DNA of 64,000 nt from assembly GCA_009103225.1 (NCBI GenBank), contig RHPI01003156.1, positions 536,537-600,536 on the forward strand, in the 5' to 3' direction. Shown here one piece after another: positions 46,879 to 58,085 of the stretch (position 1 is its first letter; every line of letters starts with the position of its first letter). Under the pieces are notes generated by a model that saw only the letters and a program-made list of their open reading frames with translations, was not told where the DNA came from and searched no databases. Source of the DNA: Chlorokybus atmophyticus (lineage: Eukaryota > Streptophyta > Chlorokybophyceae > Chlorokybales > Chlorokybaceae). The translations under genes were made by a program, and so were the position numbers.

Positions 46879-48549
46879 ATGGGGTTGACTGCATTGATAT
46901 GTGACGTCTGCAACGCATTCGTCGTCAACAATGGTCAGCGGTCACGTCTGAATCGCCACAAACAACAATGCCAGCAATACCTGGGCTGGTTTGGCTACAC
47001 TGCGGCGTGCTGGCATCATCACGCTGCAGGCCTTCACATCCTGCAGTGCAGAGGCAAGGAACGATGCATCGCTCCAGAGTTTTACAACAGTCAATGCCAG
47101 TGCAGTGAGTGTCAATGCTCTCAATTTGAGTGGCATGGGCAACCCATGCGTTACATGCCATACGTCAGGCCAGGCAGCACACCACAACCACAACAAACTG
47201 CAAGACCAAAGGTATTGCACTGCTCTCAAGTGCATGCTTGCCTGATATAGAGTTGAGCGATGTGTGAGTGACCCACTCATACGTGCGGCAGGGGAGGCGG
47301 CCGCGATGTGGTCGCGGTCCTTCTGCAATGCCATTATCGCACAGCGTCGAGAGTACCAACACCCACCCGCAACCTGGGACAGACACACGTGCCATGGAGT
47401 TGAGGGCGCGTTGTAGCAAGGGTGGCCCCTTTTTGGTGGGCTACAATGTGCTTGTGTACTGGACAGCGGACGACGAGTGGTATGGGGGCACCATTTACAA
47501 CTTCAACCAGCAGAACAGTAAGTGTTCATTGCACACACACACTGCGCTGCGCTCACCTCCTTGGACGGGCACTCACTGTTGGCTGCCGCTTGCATCAGAA
47601 CGCCACAGCGTGCGGTTCGACGACGGTGATGTGCAACACCTGCACATCCCCTTGCACAACATTGTTGTAACTTTTCCTGCCAATGGCAGCATCAGCTGCC
47701 ACCGAATCGGAGGACAGCGAGTTCAGCAACATCGCAAAGCCAATCCTCCTTGCACAGTTATCCCTTTGTGGTCCGAGTCAACAGCACTCTTACTCACAAG
47801 GACTCACATACGCGGTGATGGTGTTCCACATCGCCCCAAGTTACTCGACCTCTGCTGTGGTGGAGGTGGAGCCAGCATGGGAATGTACCGAGCAGGCTTC
47901 GATGTCACTGGCGTGGACATCCAATCACAGCCAGAATACCCATTCCCATTCATCCAAGCAGATGTGCTGACCACCGACCTGCAACCATACGACATCATCT
48001 GGGCTAGCCCGCCCTGCCAAGCGTACGCGAGTTGCATCCCAAAATCCCAACGTCAGCGTCATGCAGACCATTGGCAACACAGCACGCTGCTCCCTGACCT
48101 TCGCAAAGTACTGCAAGACAGTGGGAAGCCTTACATCATCGAGAACATACCATCCGCCGCAGATCACATGGCATCAAACTTGGTGCTATGCGGAACCATG
48201 TTCGGGCTTGCTACCTTTCGGCACAGACTGATTGAGACCAAGCCCATGCTTACCTTAGACTTGGTGTGCGATCACGCATCCAAGAGCTTAAGCTCCCTAT
48301 CCTCACACACGACAACAAGAGTCAATGCCCAAGACTCGCAGGCAACACAACAGATGTTCCCTGTCTACGGGAAAGCAGCATCTCGTGGCACACTCACCGG
48401 TTGGCAGCAAGCTCTGGGCATCGAATGGATTTCATTCAGAAACCACTTTAGTCGAATGCATCCCCCCCGCTTACTCAGAGTACATTGGCAGGCTGATGCT
48501 TGAGCACCTAGGGTACACAGTGAACAGCAGACCATTATCATGGTCATGA
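46879..48549 (+). CDS. element gene C: zinc finger / Tudor-like / C5-cytosine DNA methyltransferase (frameshifted)
   Basis: Exons 46879-47211, 47292-47517 and 47599 onward are in phase. Residues 8-31 form a C-x2-C-x15-H-x3-C finger (CDVC ... HKQQC). Residues about 135-200 are Tudor/Agenet-like (VGYNVLVYWTADDEWYGGTI; RHSVRFDDGD). From 266 a C5 methyltransferase follows: motif I LLDLCCGGGGASMGMYRAGF, motif IV ASPPCQAY (catalytic C326), motif VI ENIPSA, motif VIII FRHRL. The frame as given ends at 48503. The expected C-terminus (ECIPPAYSEYIGRL) lies in the +1 frame, ending at 48549, so a one-base indel near 48430-48440 truncates motifs IX-X. It would methylate cytosine in DNA, possibly the element itself. 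The frameshift may be real decay or a draft error. Confidence 0.78.
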
Positions 48550-49125
48550 CATAGAACTTGGGCTAGTCTACATCGATACACACAGAGCAAGCACGTTATT
48601 AACATGCAGTTGTTGCTATGTACAAGCTGGTCAAAGCAGCTGTCTAACCAACCACCAACCCCGAAGACAGGATCAGTGTGCCTCACGACTTCGTGCACAG
48701 CTGGGCAACATGCACAAGTGTTCATTGGGGTTGTGCACAGCACACCACATCCACACCCATGCAAACTGAAATGAAGCACACCACACAAACAAATCAGGCA
48801 TTGTCCCTCAGTACAAATGCACTCGCAGTTGCTAGCTGCATCTCCACTAATGCACGTTGCGCAACGCTCACCGGTGAGCACAGACAATGCTACATGTACA
48901 AGACATAGCAGTTAGCAGCAGAATTAACCATGACACATCAAGCAGTGCCAACAACTGCTACCAACCTAGGCCGGTGTCTCTTGCATATGGCAATTAGCCT
49001 CCTGGAGCTTGGTTGCGCGCGTGCGAATGAGGGGCTGCATCAACGCGTTCAGCGAGACTTCAACAGGCATTGCTCTACCACTCAGCAGAGCAGTATATCA
49101 AGCCAACACAGGAGCACGCAAACAG
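48550..49125. other. element interior, no supported gene
   Basis: About 575 bp between the methyltransferase end and the minus-strand gene. Open frames exist on both strands but none has a recognisable motif. It may hold 3' exons of the minus-strand gene. Confidence 0.4.
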
Positions 49126-49910
49126 TCAGCATACAGCAGCAATTCTTATACACCAGCATGGCATCGACTGCAAAAGTACAATTGCGAACACTGTACCATG
49201 TTGGAGCGGAAGTACTGGCTGCCACCCACCACCCTCCACTGCAGGAGGCGGGTGAGGCAAACCAGGATTGCCATCATCACCATGTTCGCCACCTTGCAGC
49301 ATATGCAGGCTCCACTGCCCAATCTCGAACGGCAACCACTCAGTGTCATGCCACTGCTCGACCCAATGTCGTCGGCGACCCGGCTCCATATCACAGTCAG
49401 TGCCAATAACCCAGCGTGCTAAGACAACCCCCCCCACTACATGCTCCACAACCAACAAATCACTACTCAAGCGCAGAGGCAAGCCTCCACCACGCCGTAC
49501 ACGGTGCAAACTATACCGGAACCCAAACCCACCCGGCAACTCCACATGCAATTCCCTCAAACCATCGCCCAATGGAACCCCAGACGCTGATATGCGCACT
49601 GGACATCCCAGTGGCACCTAACAACAGACACACAGTGAATGTTGGCAACATTCCAAGACGCACATTACTGCCGCATGCAAACACCTAAAGTAAAACAATT
49701 TAGTTAGACAGCCAGCATGCTCACCTGTTCGTAACCAGATTGGTAGAACGATCCACTACGCCTGATATGCGGCAAAGGACCGCCTATCGATACAGACACA
49801 CTCAGTGGGGCGTGGTCGTCATTAACGCCGGGCGCAGCCATCACACCCAGAACACCGACAGCCACAACGAACCCGCCGCCAGGACCACAACTACCCGCCA
49901 AAACCCGCAC
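49126..49910 (-). CDS. element gene D: unknown protein, minus strand (partial model)
   Basis: Two minus-strand exons join in phase: one ending at a GTGAGC donor (exon end 49725, ...GGPLPHIRRSGSFYQSGYEQ) and one starting after an acceptor at 49618 (VPLGCPVRISASG ... FGFRYSLHRVRR ... HWVEQWHDTEWLPFEIG). The sequence has balanced composition and no internal stops over 163 codons, unlike the surrounding noise, but I recognise no family. 5' exons toward 50300 and a 3' end before 49126 are not resolved. It points toward the three other genes, giving the element a convergent layout. Confidence 0.4.
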
Positions 49911-50300
49911 CCCAAACAGGGCGATATCACCGCCAGCCTCGATATCGACTTAACCAAACGCAATATTTTAACAACACGGCTACACCATCAACCACTGACC
50001 GACAGCGCTGTCCACCGTTTACCCTAAACTGCAAATCCTTTACGCAACATAGCCCACAGTCACACAGCGTCGGCACAAGGCTGATCGACAGCACAAGATC
50101 GACATCTTCAACCACTGATTCGACACTGATCCAGCGACGCAACAAAGCACCTCAAACCGTCCAAATTCGTGGCGGATACAACCACCTAGACGGTGTCGAT
50201 AATCGTAGCACAACACAGACAAACGTTACGCAACAAAGCGACACAGCTCGTCCACAGCACCCACAGAGCTCATCGGGCCGGTTTAAGCTTTGCCTGGGCG

Positions 50301-50323
50301 GAAGGCCTCTGGCGTCCTGACTG
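50301..50323 (-). repeat. right terminal inverted repeat (23 bp)
   Basis: Exact reverse complement of 39811-39833, followed by CTTC. It begins GAAGGCCTCTGGCGTCC. Confidence 0.88.
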
Positions 50324-50599
50324 CTTCATAAGTGCCATCATCCAAAGGTCGCGACTTGCCTAATGGCAGTCGCGTCTGACTGACCAGTTCAGTCGGCGCG
50401 GCAGGACGCGACCTGCCTGTCGCGATGCGACCTGTGGGGCCGGCAGCGGTGCGCTATGCGCGCGCTGACCGGTATTGGCCTAAATTGGCCGGTCCTTGGG
50501 TGGTGGGGCCGGTGACCGACCCTAAATCAGACCCCTGGGAAGATTCCCCAGCTGATGGGCGCCAGCTGCCGAGGACGTCAGCGTTCTTAAGTGGGGGGA

Positions 50600-50678
50600 T
50601 GTAACGGGAAGGTGCATTCAATTACCACAAATCAACCATAAAAGCACCAAGTCTTTTGTGGTCGAGTGGGCTGTGACA
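50600..50678 (+). repeat. 79-bp LTR-like direct repeat, right copy
   Basis: TGTAACGGGAAGG ... CTGTGACA, the partner of 39633-39711. It is immediately preceded by a purine tract (AGTGGGGGGA, 50590-50599), as a polypurine tract stands before a 3' LTR. The 5-bp flanks are CCACA on the left and CAACA on the right, a one-mismatch candidate target duplication. Confidence 0.7.
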
Positions 50679-53600
50679 CAACAAGCCCACCGCAACTAAG
50701 CACACCAAGCACGGCAATGACAAGCACAGTGCACAAGAGCATGCACAAGCTCTCACACAATGAGAGGATTTTTGAGAACCGGGGCGGCGTGTTTCGTAGT
50801 TCAAGTTGCTTAACAAGCTCTTAGCTTTATCACTTACAGTGTCACCAGCTGGGTCGGTGAACACTGTGACTACTTATACAAGTCAAATCATGACTGTTCA
50901 GGTTCTAAGCTAACAGTCTTATCGAGGCTATTTTATTAAGGAAACCCCCACTCGATGCGGAAAACAACTCATAACTGAACTCATAATTGAGCAGCTACGT
51001 GCGGTGCTTATGTAGGCTACGGTCATGATCTAGCTACTAGTCAGTGACGCGGATGCTTCATGCTGATAGGCCATGTGAGGATCTTTATGTAAGCATGCTC
51101 GATGAAGCTGGAATGCGAGGACAATAGGCATGGCATTGTGCACAAATGTATTCCAGGTGCAAATAATATGACTTACTGTTACAAAGTGCCACAAAGTTTG
51201 TTCAGTGATATCAAAATACATAAAATGTTATGTTATTATGTAAGGTCTGGTCGTAAAACGGCCACCCTGCTGCAAATGTATTGCGCTTATGTTTGGCTTG
51301 TGGTATAGTTAAGACTGTCATTACGTTGTTTACTACCGTGGTAATTGCATCTGAACTTGTAGTAGTATTGTTATTGCACACATAAGTTTACAAAAGGATC
51401 ATTTGTCATAATTCATTCTTATCTTACAATGCAACTTTAAACCGCTACGCATTACACATATGCTTACTATATTCATGTTATGCATTCAATGCTAATAAAC
51501 ACATATATACATACTATGTATATACAATGTCGAATAGTATTGATAACGTGATGCAATGTGAGTAATATGCTATTACATGAGATAAATGTATGATATGTCA
51601 TTATTATAATTGCGCTATCATGCGCATATGTTGTAGTACACTTGAACACTGTTACTTGTGTGGTTGATTGACTGCATAATGTACAAAACAAAGTAAGTAC
51701 CAGTGAAGCCGGTTTTTGAGTAAATAATGAATATTGGTTCAAATGTTCTAGCTGGATGGTTCCTTAAAAGATAAAAACGGCATACTGATGCGAGCCCTAT
51801 GTTAAACTATTTAAAAATGATGTAATGATTGATTCATAAGTATTTTAAAACCTGTAAACCTTATTCTCATGTTGTTATATCGCTTATGTATGTGCAAGTG
51901 TCCGGTTTGTACCCCGGTACCATTTGAGTATGAGCTGCTTGCCGCTCTTGTTGTTGACAAAGGCACATGGTTCTCATGTACAAATTGTTGTTAAGCAAAA
52001 TGGTATTGCACATTTACATATAACGGCTTTCATGGCTACTGCCGTCAACGCAATTGTGATCATTATAATCATTATCGGCAATAGTTGTCCGCTTTTACGG
52101 CGGTATGAATGTAGGTGTTGCAGATACCATTTACAAGCGCTTGGCTTGAGGCAATATTGCAGACGGCTCCTTTTACCACAAAGGTATTGACTATATCCAT
52201 ATGTATATAATTGCGGCATGATGTGATGGGCACTTCCTATAGTTATATGGGGAGCATAAATGCAAATAACCTCAACATCAATTGTGTCACATCGGCGCCT
52301 TAAGCACTATTAGTAGGCTACGGCAGCATATGTCGCTGCCATAAGAGGAGCCACATGCCATCTAACCATGTCCCATGATCACGTTTTGACCAGTTGCAAC
52401 TTCCGTTGTGGTCTTTATGACCGGAAAGTTGTACGTACCGGTTTACAACACAAATATATGCTTGTTCAAATGACATGTGCGGACAGTTAAAGCAAGTTGG
52501 TTGTGCAACATGGATGCTTGCTGTTAATAGCACAATCTAATTAAATCCCTACTGCATGATTATGCCCACGCACTACTGAGCCATCCTCCGACTGAAGCCA
52601 GATCAGCCCATTGTAAGGTGCAGCCGACCAGTTTGTATTTGAGTTGGTTTTGAATCATGCAACCTTTGCGCATGCGATGTGACGCAACTGCCAACTTTTG
52701 TAGCGAGTAGCCAGCGGCGTCGCTGGTTATGCGCAACAATAGCTGCACAATTGGCCCATAGCTAACGTGGTCACCATAGTAGCCACGCAACAGCTCCGTC
52801 ATGCACATAAATGTCTTCTGCCTCTTGACCTTCCTGTTGCCATTGAATGTCAGACCTATCCAACGCCAGCATTAGCACCAACACCCGCTGCACTGCATAA
52901 AGCCCGCATGACAGCTTTAACATCAAGGTATCTGTGCTCACAGCCTTTTCTCCTTGCCGTTGCTGAGTGTGCACGTCTCCACATAGGGTATGTCAAATAG
53001 GCAAACAAAGCATAGATAGCACTGCAGCAAGGCATGGCTAAACCCATACACCACCAATACCAACATCAAAACTGAACCAAGGGGCTGGTCCTATGTGCCA
53101 ATGCAACGTTAGGGTAGAAGCAAGCAGGCTGAAGTTGCGCCCAGGTATACCTGTGCAATACAGGAGAGGCACATGGAGGGAGAGGCAGAGGTAGCAGTAA
53201 GAACATGGACGAGGCCAGCACCTTGACCGACGCTCGACAATGCCCTCTACAGCCCCGCCACAAGTGCGCCGCCACTTGTGCTCTTGTACCATACCAGCCA
53301 ACGGGCACAAAGGGAACGCAAACGGCTGCAGCCGATGCTATTACGGTTACAAGCATGCAGGTCATCACAGCAACAGTTATAATACATAGCGGGCACCCAC
53401 AACATGCTCCCCGCTTGTTAGCACCCATACCTCATGCCTGAATCAGCAACAGCAGCTGCAGAACCATAGTTCCAATGACAGCACAACCCACGCCACTGCT
53501 TGGACACCATCGCGCTATGCCTAGGGTCTGCTCATGATTGAATGCCAGTCAAGTTGGTGTTGTCTAGGCTAAAACAAAGGCACAACATATGGTATCAAAA

Positions 53601-53868
53601 CCTTGAGACCACCAATACATTGTAGACAACATGTGCAGATGCTGGAGCAAACCTGCACGCAATTACACAACATCATCGCTCAGACTGCTGTCGTCAAGTG
53701 CTGGCATTTGTGAGTGTAGCCAAGCTACTCACGTCAATCAAGCTTTGGCTGGAAGCACACCAGACGACAGCTGAAGAGCTGTGCTCTTATCTACCGGTAC
53801 GCAAGAACAACAAGAGGGAGTATACACAGATATTTTGGGAGCGACATGTGAGATAGGGAGCAAGGCAG
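50679..53868. other. AT-rich gene-poor region
   Basis: About 3.2 kb. 51.1-52.5 kb is markedly AT-rich with no ORF over 90 codons. From 52560 to 53430 minus-strand frames show some protein-like stretches, but no consistent gene model could be built. Confidence 0.5.
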
Positions 53869-55141
53869 TCAGCTGGTCTTCTTCGCTTTGACATTGTCTT
53901 TGTTGTTGTCGTCTTTGTCTTCTTCCTCCTCGTCTTCGTCTTCGTCGTCCTCGTCATCACCTTCCGTCCTGGCCTGATCGTCCTCTGACGGCGCTGTGGC
54001 GTCGCCCTCATCTTGCGTCTCGCCCTCCGTGAGCGTGGTGTACTCGTCGTCCGTGCGCAAGCCGGCCTTGCGTCGCAGCGCCAGCTTTTCGTTCCTGCGC
54101 AATCCAGACATTCTGTGTCAGCCTCCTCAGCGCAGGTGCAGAACACAAAGAGCAATACACTGCAACACCAGTAAGCAACCCTTAGCAACTGATGCAATAA
54201 AAAGAGGGAAGACTGCCAACTTGCAGCTTGAGCTTGAACGATCCGTAGAGTGTGTTCAACACACTTAAACACTTAGACACAAGGATATATATGAACCATG
54301 TACCGCATGCAAATGTTCAGCACAAAACAGCTTCGCAATCAACTTCTGCCTTGTGACCGCAACTGCTTGCCAGCTGGTACGAAAGAACAACAAGTATCGG
54401 ATGCGTTATGCAAACCAAAACGTACTCAGGTACAGCAATGACATACACAAGCTGTCTACACAACTAGCATGGATGGTCATGCAGCAGCTGCAAGGGCATC
54501 TTTGTGCTGCAGGACTGATACCTTCCCGGCGGGTTCGTGTCGCGGATGTGAACACATTCACATCAATGCGAGCTCAAGGGCAGAAAGCGAGTATAGCTGA
54601 ATCTGTTATTGTAGATAGGGAGACATTACGCTGATAAAAGTGCTCAGCACGACAGCAAACAGACAGAACATTGAGCTCTTCTTGCTGTTGCAAAAGTGCA
54701 TTGCACAGTTGACTGTGCCATGTCAATTGTGCGATGCACTCTTTGTGAAATACCGCATGTCTTTTTCAGGAACAAAATTTGGCATGTCACGCAATGCTGC
54801 ACACCCAAAGCTCAACAATGCAGGGCTGAACTGCGCAGGCTGTGGCAAGCGAACTGAATCCAACCTTATAGTAGACTGAGCCAACGCAAGATAAGTTCAG
54901 CACGGCAAGGTAAGTTCAGCAAATTAGACCAGACCAGACCAAAAGAATAACAACACAGGAACAGGAACCAGCACAGCAGCAGCACTCGCCTGAAGTCGCG
55001 CATGATGCCGAAGAGCTTAGCGAGCATCCATGCGAACGCGAGTGCGAGTACGGCGCGTGATGCCCATAGCTGCGCCTCCGCCTTGCCCTCCGGCTCGGTC
55101 AGCCGCGCCCACAGCAGCTGCGCCTGCGTTGCCGACGCCAT
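53869..55141 (-). CDS. small single-pass membrane protein with acidic tail, unknown family
   Basis: Two exons (54990-55141, 53869-54112) join in phase to give 131 aa. The N-terminus (MASATQAQLLWARLTEPEGK) is followed by one hydrophobic segment (VLALAFAWMLAKLFGIM, about 30-46). A basic stretch comes next (FRMSGLRRNEKLALRRKAG), then a long Asp/Glu-rich region ending in Lys (KAKKTS). The 877-nt intron has a GC donor (54989-54988). An in-frame ATG at 55153 would add four residues. I recognise no family. The layout (one helix, a basic patch, an acidic cytosolic tail) fits an ER or organelle membrane protein, but this is inference. Extra exons within the long intron cannot be excluded. Confidence 0.5.
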
Positions 55142-55910
55142 GCTCCGCCCCACTTACTACAATTCAGAAGTTGCGGGGGAAGGGGGGAAATTGTGCGAAC
55201 CACTGCTTACTCCACCAACACACGCGCAATACCGCCTCCCCCGCGCCCCGCAAAGACAAGCACGCACCCCAACCCCCACGCCGCCGCCGCCGCTGAGGTG
55301 AAAGCTGTAGGTTTTGGCCGCCACGTGGGAATGAGGCGGGAGAGAGAGCGGGTCGTGGCATACGGACAGGACGCGGGAGACTGCAGACGTTGCGTATGCG
55401 GTGACTTCTTTTTTGCTTTGGGTGGTGGTTGCTGTGCAACATCTGACCCAATGTCACTGCCATGCAAACAATAGCATACCCAGCCACTTTGACTACTACA
55501 TGCTGCCTGTGTGTGGAGTGCTTCGCGGCGTATAGTCGTCATCAAGTACAGATTGGTTGCGTGCGTGCGAGAGCGATGCGGCAAAAGGGCAAGGCAGCAG
55601 GTAGGCAAAGGGGCTGCGTGAGCATGTGCATCTGCAAGTTATGTTTGCCAAGTGGTGCGCGCGGGCAAGCGCACACGCACACGCATGCACACAGACACCG
55701 TTTTCAAGTGTGCAGATACCACTCCAAGTTGGATATGACACTAAGAGTCATGCAGTAGAATCCTTGCATGCCGGAGTGACGTTGATGTAAGATATGCATT
55801 CATGCGCGACTACACAAGGTGCGTGCTATATACAATCCGACAAGCATACGGCTTTCGCGCTGCACAATCGTTGCATTAGATATTGGCGTTTCAAGCACGT
55901 GTCCTCGGTA
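55142..55910. other. intergenic, GC-rich upstream region
   Basis: About 770 bp between the small membrane protein's start and the 3' end of AP-3 sigma. No gene was recognised. CCGCCGCCGCCGC near 55280 and CACACGCACACG near 55670 are simple repeats. Confidence 0.4.
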
Positions 55911-57084
55911 TCATCTCACGATGCCACCGATAGGTGTCGGCCTAGTAAGCTGCTGCTCTCCCATCTTTTCAAGCCTGAAACACACAAAGGAACAGAGTTG
56001 GAATGTCTTTCTTGCTCTCACTACATGACACAGGACGGCAACAAAGCAGCCGGTGACACATTCATGTCACACTGACCTGTCCTTGTCCATGACCGCTTTC
56101 ATAATGTCCGACGGGCTCGTTTCAAGCACAAGTCCACCCATAATCACCTCATCCAGTATGGCATGAGCCTGCACCCCAAGGCATGTCACATATACATTCA
56201 GGTGTACAACATGTCACCACACACACCTTATTGAAGTTGAACAAGAAGTCCAGCTCGCACACGTTGGCAAAGCATCGGTCGAGCGTCTCGACGTAGACTT
56301 GGATCATGTCGAGGATGGCGAGGTCGCTCTCGGCGGCGTCCACGACGAATGCGAGGAACAAGGTTGCATAATGCCTGTACACCACCCTAATGCCCTATTG
56401 AAGATGGTATTGCCACATCGTCAGAAGAGCGTGATGATAGTCAGTATGGCAAATGAAGCTTTGGAGGCAGGATGTGTTGCTTGCACTTACGGGTCCGAAG
56501 GTGGCCGCATCTTGAACTATGCAGCACATGCCATTGGTGCGCGCCGACAACGCTGCAACAAACAGGGTCAGTAGCAGATTGACTACAGCACCATCATCAA
56601 CCGGTCAGCGTGCATCTGCATGCAAGTGCTGATGTGCATTGTGTACAACACCTGGTCGCACAGAGTAGCGTCAAGCATGGAACTGCATGTTTGTACAATA
56701 ACAGGTAGTGCATGCGTACCTGAGTATACGAGCCGCACTAGGTTTTGCTGCTGGGCTGAGCTATGCTGCAAAAGTACAGCACACATTTGCGTGAGAGTAT
56801 GATATACTAATTATTCTGCGCTATAACCAAGCAAACCAACACAGTGCGCCACAGTTTTCGTAGTGACGCTACGATTCTGTGCTGTCTGTAGCAACTTGAA
56901 GGGAGTACATGCCATGCCATGCAAATGCATTGGAGTGACTTGATATTCATTAACCTGCATATGAGCAGAGAGTGACAATATTGTCTCAACCGTCTAGACT
57001 GACTAGACGGACCAGAGATGGGTGGTAGAAGCGCGTGAGGCGAGGCTTCCCCTGGCCGTTGACCACGACGACCGCCCTGATCAT
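55911..57084 (-). CDS. AP3S: AP-3 complex subunit sigma
   Basis: Six exons (57013-57084, 56720-56765, 56491-56552, 56227-56394, 56077-56168, 55911-55974), all in phase, give 167 aa, the normal length. The start MIRAVVVVNGQGKPRLTRFY is the standard sigma-adaptin opening. VVYRHYATLFLAFVVDAAES, LAILDMIQVYVETLDRCFAN and VCELDFLFNFNK are near-identical to plant AP-3 sigma, followed by ILDEVIMGGLVLETS. The product is the small subunit of the AP-3 coat that sorts cargo from the trans-Golgi/endosome to the vacuole. The C-terminal 20 residues are divergent. The first donor is GTCCGT, a weak match. Assignment to AP-3, not AP-1 or AP-2 sigma, rests on the VCELD and GGLVLETS regions. Confidence 0.93.
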
Positions 57085-58085
57085 CACCCCCACTCACCCC
57101 GCCCACCTCCACCACGTCCTCCCGCTCCTCCCTGCCCTCGCCGCCGCCGCCGCCGCCGCCCCAAGCAACCAAAGCAGCTTTTCACTCACTGTGAAGCAGA
57201 ACACAAAAGAAGAAACACACACAACACAACTGTGTGCACGCACGCACTGGAACGCTTTACCTTGGGTTGTCGGCAGCGGCGTGTAGTTCAGGCAGGCTTG
57301 CCTCTGGATGTGCGTTTGTCGTTGTTACTGTTGTGTCTCGAGTAGAGTAGTAGAAAGTTCTTCTTGTTGTTGCATGAGAGTGGTTGTTGAGCTGAGCTCG
57401 GTGCGGCCGAAGGCAGTGGTTGAGGAGGAGGAGGAGGAGGAGGAGAAGGAGTGGGTGGGTGCATTCCATGCATGCGATGCCTGCTGCTGCTGGGAGTGGC
57501 TGGTATGACACTGCCTTGCTTTGGAACGACTTGACGTCTGCATCAAAGGACGTTAACATGGTCAAGGTCTAGGTTGTGGTAGCAGCCAAGCTTGTTGTGG
57601 ACATGAGGAGTTTCAGTCTCTCAGTCTCTAGTGGCTGAGCGCAGCATGCATGCAAGCAGACGGCATATATCGTAGTCATGTCCGCAATACAGTACAACAG
57701 TACCATGCACTCTACTGGTGTAGGTTTATACCATAGTATATACTACGATATAGTACGCCGTCTGCATGCACAGTGATGCGGGCGCAACCAAAGTGGTCGA
57801 CCTGTTTTCGCTTGCACAACAAGACAGGATGGTTGCTAACCATGGTCATGTGTGCGGTTGTATTGCTGATGTTGTGAGGAAACTTAGCTCTCAGACATGA
57901 TGGCATGCATGCGTGCAGCTCGATGTCAACTCTACATGCAGTCACACTCCAAACGGCAGAACCGTGCCTCTCTCTTAACAAGTCATGCACATGGCCATTG
58001 TTGCACATTGTTGAAGTTTGCACAACAGTCCACGGCTGCTGCACGCAAAAGCACGCACCCGTGCGCATGTGTGTTTGTCAACCAG
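57085..58085. other. divergent intergenic region, AP-3 sigma / VTT gene
   Basis: About 1 kb. It contains a CCGCCGCCGCCGCC run near 57140 and (GAG)n near 57425. The unresolved first exon of the VTT protein gene must lie here or be missing. Confidence 0.45.

Larger units (their letters stand above)
39811..50323. mobile_element. 10.5-kb DNA element carrying PIN-like nuclease and DNA methyltransferase genes
   Basis: Perfect 23-bp terminal inverted repeats begin CAGTCAGGACGCCAGAGG at 39811 and close at 50323. CTTC flanks both ends (39807-39810 and 50324-50327), a likely 4-bp target duplication. Inside are three plus-strand genes (40244-44794, 44888-46717, 46879-48549) and a probable minus-strand gene (49126-49910). 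No reverse transcriptase, integrase, or tyrosine recombinase motif was seen. The nuclease and its partner resemble, from memory, proteins encoded by repeated families in cnidarians and fish. The element lies inside a smaller LTR-type element, whose halves remain at 39633-39810 and 50324-50678. Degeneration is visible: an in-frame TAG in gene A and a frameshift in the methyltransferase. Confidence 0.8.

Noticed and set aside
39633-50678. Complete autonomous LTR retrotransposon
   Set aside because: No reverse transcriptase, RNase H, protease or integrase motifs between the 79-bp repeats; the coding content belongs to a DNA element with its own inverted ends.
52560-53428. Possible minus-strand membrane-protein gene (MGANKRGACCGC..., ELLRGYYGDHVSYGPIV...)
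   Set aside because: Individual frames look plausible, but I could not join them in phase with good splice sites.
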